From assembly GCA_017984655.1 (NCBI GenBank), contig JAGNZB010000029.1:1-13333 (forward strand): a DNA stretch of 13,333 bases, in the 5' to 3' direction. This document shows positions 12,801 to 13,333 of the stretch, one piece after another. Source of the stretch: Candidatus Altimarinota bacterium (lineage in GTDB: Bacteria > Patescibacteriota > Gracilibacteria > RBG-16-42-10). Under the pieces are notes generated by a model. That model ran no database searches. It worked only from the letters and a program-made list of their open reading frames with translations, and was not told where the DNA came from. Position 1 is the first letter of the stretch, and the number at the start of each line of letters is the position of its first letter. A program made the translations under genes and the position numbers.

Positions 12801-13294
12801 GCGTATTCCCAGCACTAGCCAGTTTTACCAGCGGCGAATTTGGTTTCTTGGAGATTATTGGTCTGATTATCCTAGTAGGTGTGGTAGAAAATGTAGCCAT
12901 CTTCTTGATCGACGCGGCATTACAAAAAATCAACTATGATAACTGGGATGAAAAACGCGCAATTAGTTTTGCATCAGGAGTACGTCTTCGTCCTGTAATC
13001 CTCACCCAAATCACGGCCATCGCTTCACTGGCACCATTAGCATTCTTGAGTGAATTCTATCGCTCCATCTCCATTGTGATTATTTTTGGGCTGTTGACAT
13101 CAGGATTTACTTCGCTGATCACTACCCCAATTCTATTCATTTTTTTCCGTTGGCTTTCTAGAAGCTTCCAAGCACTGCCATGGTGGCATAAAGTACTTTT
13201 CTTCCCACTCCTACCTTTCTATATTGTTGGCATGGGTATCTCAAACAGAAAGAAGATAGATGGTCAGACAAGCTCTACAGACCAAATACAATAG
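9872..13294 (+). CDS. RND-family efflux permease (AcrB/HAE1-like)
   Basis: At 1140 residues it is slightly longer than AcrB-type pumps (about 1030-1050). RND pumps are trimeric inner-membrane antiporters driven by protons. Order: TM1 (22-42); first porter region (43-375) with YPGASSDTVSRDVTKPIEGAL (60-80); TM2-6 (about 382-535); TM7 (571-593); second porter region (594-930) with GNGPPGSAYKVSIAI (698-712); TM8-12 (about 936-1093), including RLRPVILT (1038-1045). TM4 reads GLVVDPALVIIES: Asp448 matches AcrB Asp407, but the next residue, Asp408 in AcrB, is Pro449. TM10 reads GVVENVAIFLID, with Asn1007 aligning to AcrB Lys940 and Glu1006 beside it. A further hydrophobic segment (about 1104-1123) and a polar tail follow TM12. 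The substrate is not predictable; drugs, lipids or peptides are all possible. Confidence 0.9.
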   Translation: MTASKKDFNYRITEFFLNNSRLTILSLILLILLSAISLSVLKTTGFPNPTVNIAIVTTIYPGASSDTVSRDVTKPIEGALKNITGIESYTSVSRNSTSVISVSIDTDANIDTVQNKISTAVRSLKLPTGTEAPQISVPQIGTPDFIFSLAATDKATLYTAWDQFRDDLNEIADTSTVTPLADLKQRVLIKLDIERLTSFGLTIEEVQRQIASVGETLPVISNVTIDGSNETISTKIAGDDFETLRNLRIYTQTNATRSQIATSIALSDIAQISKDYYFENNDSSYVGIRVGGQSIVLPALVITIKTAAYADKVAYAEELVHKIEQYNEVHLVGEDWYLDDTNEKPVLFIQNLSANDSTKEQVNEVVTGLIGGKLKTESIFANLGWFLGGIQLVFLAMLLFVSWRAAIISAAAIPLSLVFSFIYLYLTGESLNTLVLFSLVLVLGLVVDPALVIIESIQRSIDMGHKGKEAALLAVKDVGGGLFLATLTNVIVFLPFGVISGVLGQIFSYIPLTIIPATIGSYIVPLVLLAWFGGAFLKPTKGKTNDEEKNLWFIARWLIQLNSLILHSRVWVRLIIMTIALIMPFMVVGALISSGSIKFAQFASSQNSQYLAVSGTFLPTKTQAETQIIKRQIIETIVERPYIKQVFAQSNRLSLQIELVAAEERPDTKSVTIASEIQEQLNQKFGSYLFDISVGVQGNGPPGSAYKVSIAIKTDDLDLLEKGAKDVGKTLLMTCKTNGIISINPSCPDDQKMIIKIDDGYTGKENQALDILIDLDTLYSKQFISPAGPLTTSFNQQIKRLFNIADEKKISSIKVAGDETDVVLEKVTTDPHTRDDLTNQQIKNTLGESYTLGAVATLQANTPKDTIQGVKGQVVGTILGRLRPADDNETGSAAVIQAVVDYYQQNNAEHTTALGLPNDAIEKYSEGSSASFTKSFQELLLALVLAIVMTYFVLAVFFGSLGLPLVILFTVPLTFIGVFPALASFTSGEFGFLEIIGLIILVGVVENVAIFLIDAALQKINYDNWDEKRAISFASGVRLRPVILTQITAIASLAPLAFLSEFYRSISIVIIFGLLTSGFTSLITTPILFIFFRWLSRSFQALPWWHKVLFFPLLPFYIVGMGISNRKKIDGQTSSTDQIQ

Positions 13295-13333
13295 ACAAAG
13301 TCAGAACCTCAAATTAGGATAACAGTACTGATC

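Noticed and set aside
1..13333. CRISPR array, insertion sequence, integrase or attachment site
   Set aside because: I saw no regularly spaced repeats, transposase motifs, terminal inverted repeats or recombinase signatures. The tRNA 3' ends are not duplicated nearby.

Overview
The window most resembles a Patescibacteria (CPR) genome; I cannot name the lineage. Three things point there. A cysteine-rich zinc-ribbon protein (4980-6626) has a layout I associate with CPR genomes. A small membrane protein (7397-7690) looks like DUF5665. Most genes lack a Shine-Dalgarno site and instead have a -10 element just upstream of the start codon. Long frames read cleanly with the standard bacterial code (TAA, TAG and one TGA stop), so I see no UGA recoding. 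The assignment is inference.

Layout. Positions 41-1159 (+) encode a SEDS/RodA-type glycan polymerase, placed directly after the stop of a possible upstream gene. An HU-type DNA-binding protein follows (1273-1548, +), with its own promoter, a near-perfect Shine-Dalgarno site and a terminator. Next come tRNA-Gly(UCC) and tRNA-Pro(UGG). After these lies a highly self-complementary non-coding stretch (1943-2110) ending in a terminator-like hairpin. A VOC-fold protein (2219-2602, +) converges, with a 4-bp overlap, on an HD-domain hydrolase (2599-3408, -). Further minus-strand genes are a single-pass membrane protein of unknown function (3493-4899) and the cysteine-rich protein. The latter diverges from an unrecognised 183-residue protein (6816-7367, +), which converges on the DUF5665-like protein. 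The window ends with a two-gene unit: an RND-type membrane fusion protein with a very long helical insertion (7941-9866), and an RND permease (9872-13294).

How the genes work together. Only the last pair is a clear functional unit, an adaptor plus its proton-driven pump. If the host is a CPR bacterium without a classical outer membrane, what the adaptor docks to is an open question. The RodA-like protein belongs to cell-wall synthesis and HU to the nucleoid. The other genes look like independent transcription units, many with recognisable extended -10 promoters (TGnTAnnnT). I see no insertion sequence, prophage, CRISPR array, resistance island or integrase.

The observations most worth following are the interleaved inverted repeats downstream of tRNA-Pro, the Asp-Pro change in the permease proton-relay motif, the oversized adaptor hairpin, and the duplicated Cys-rich architecture.
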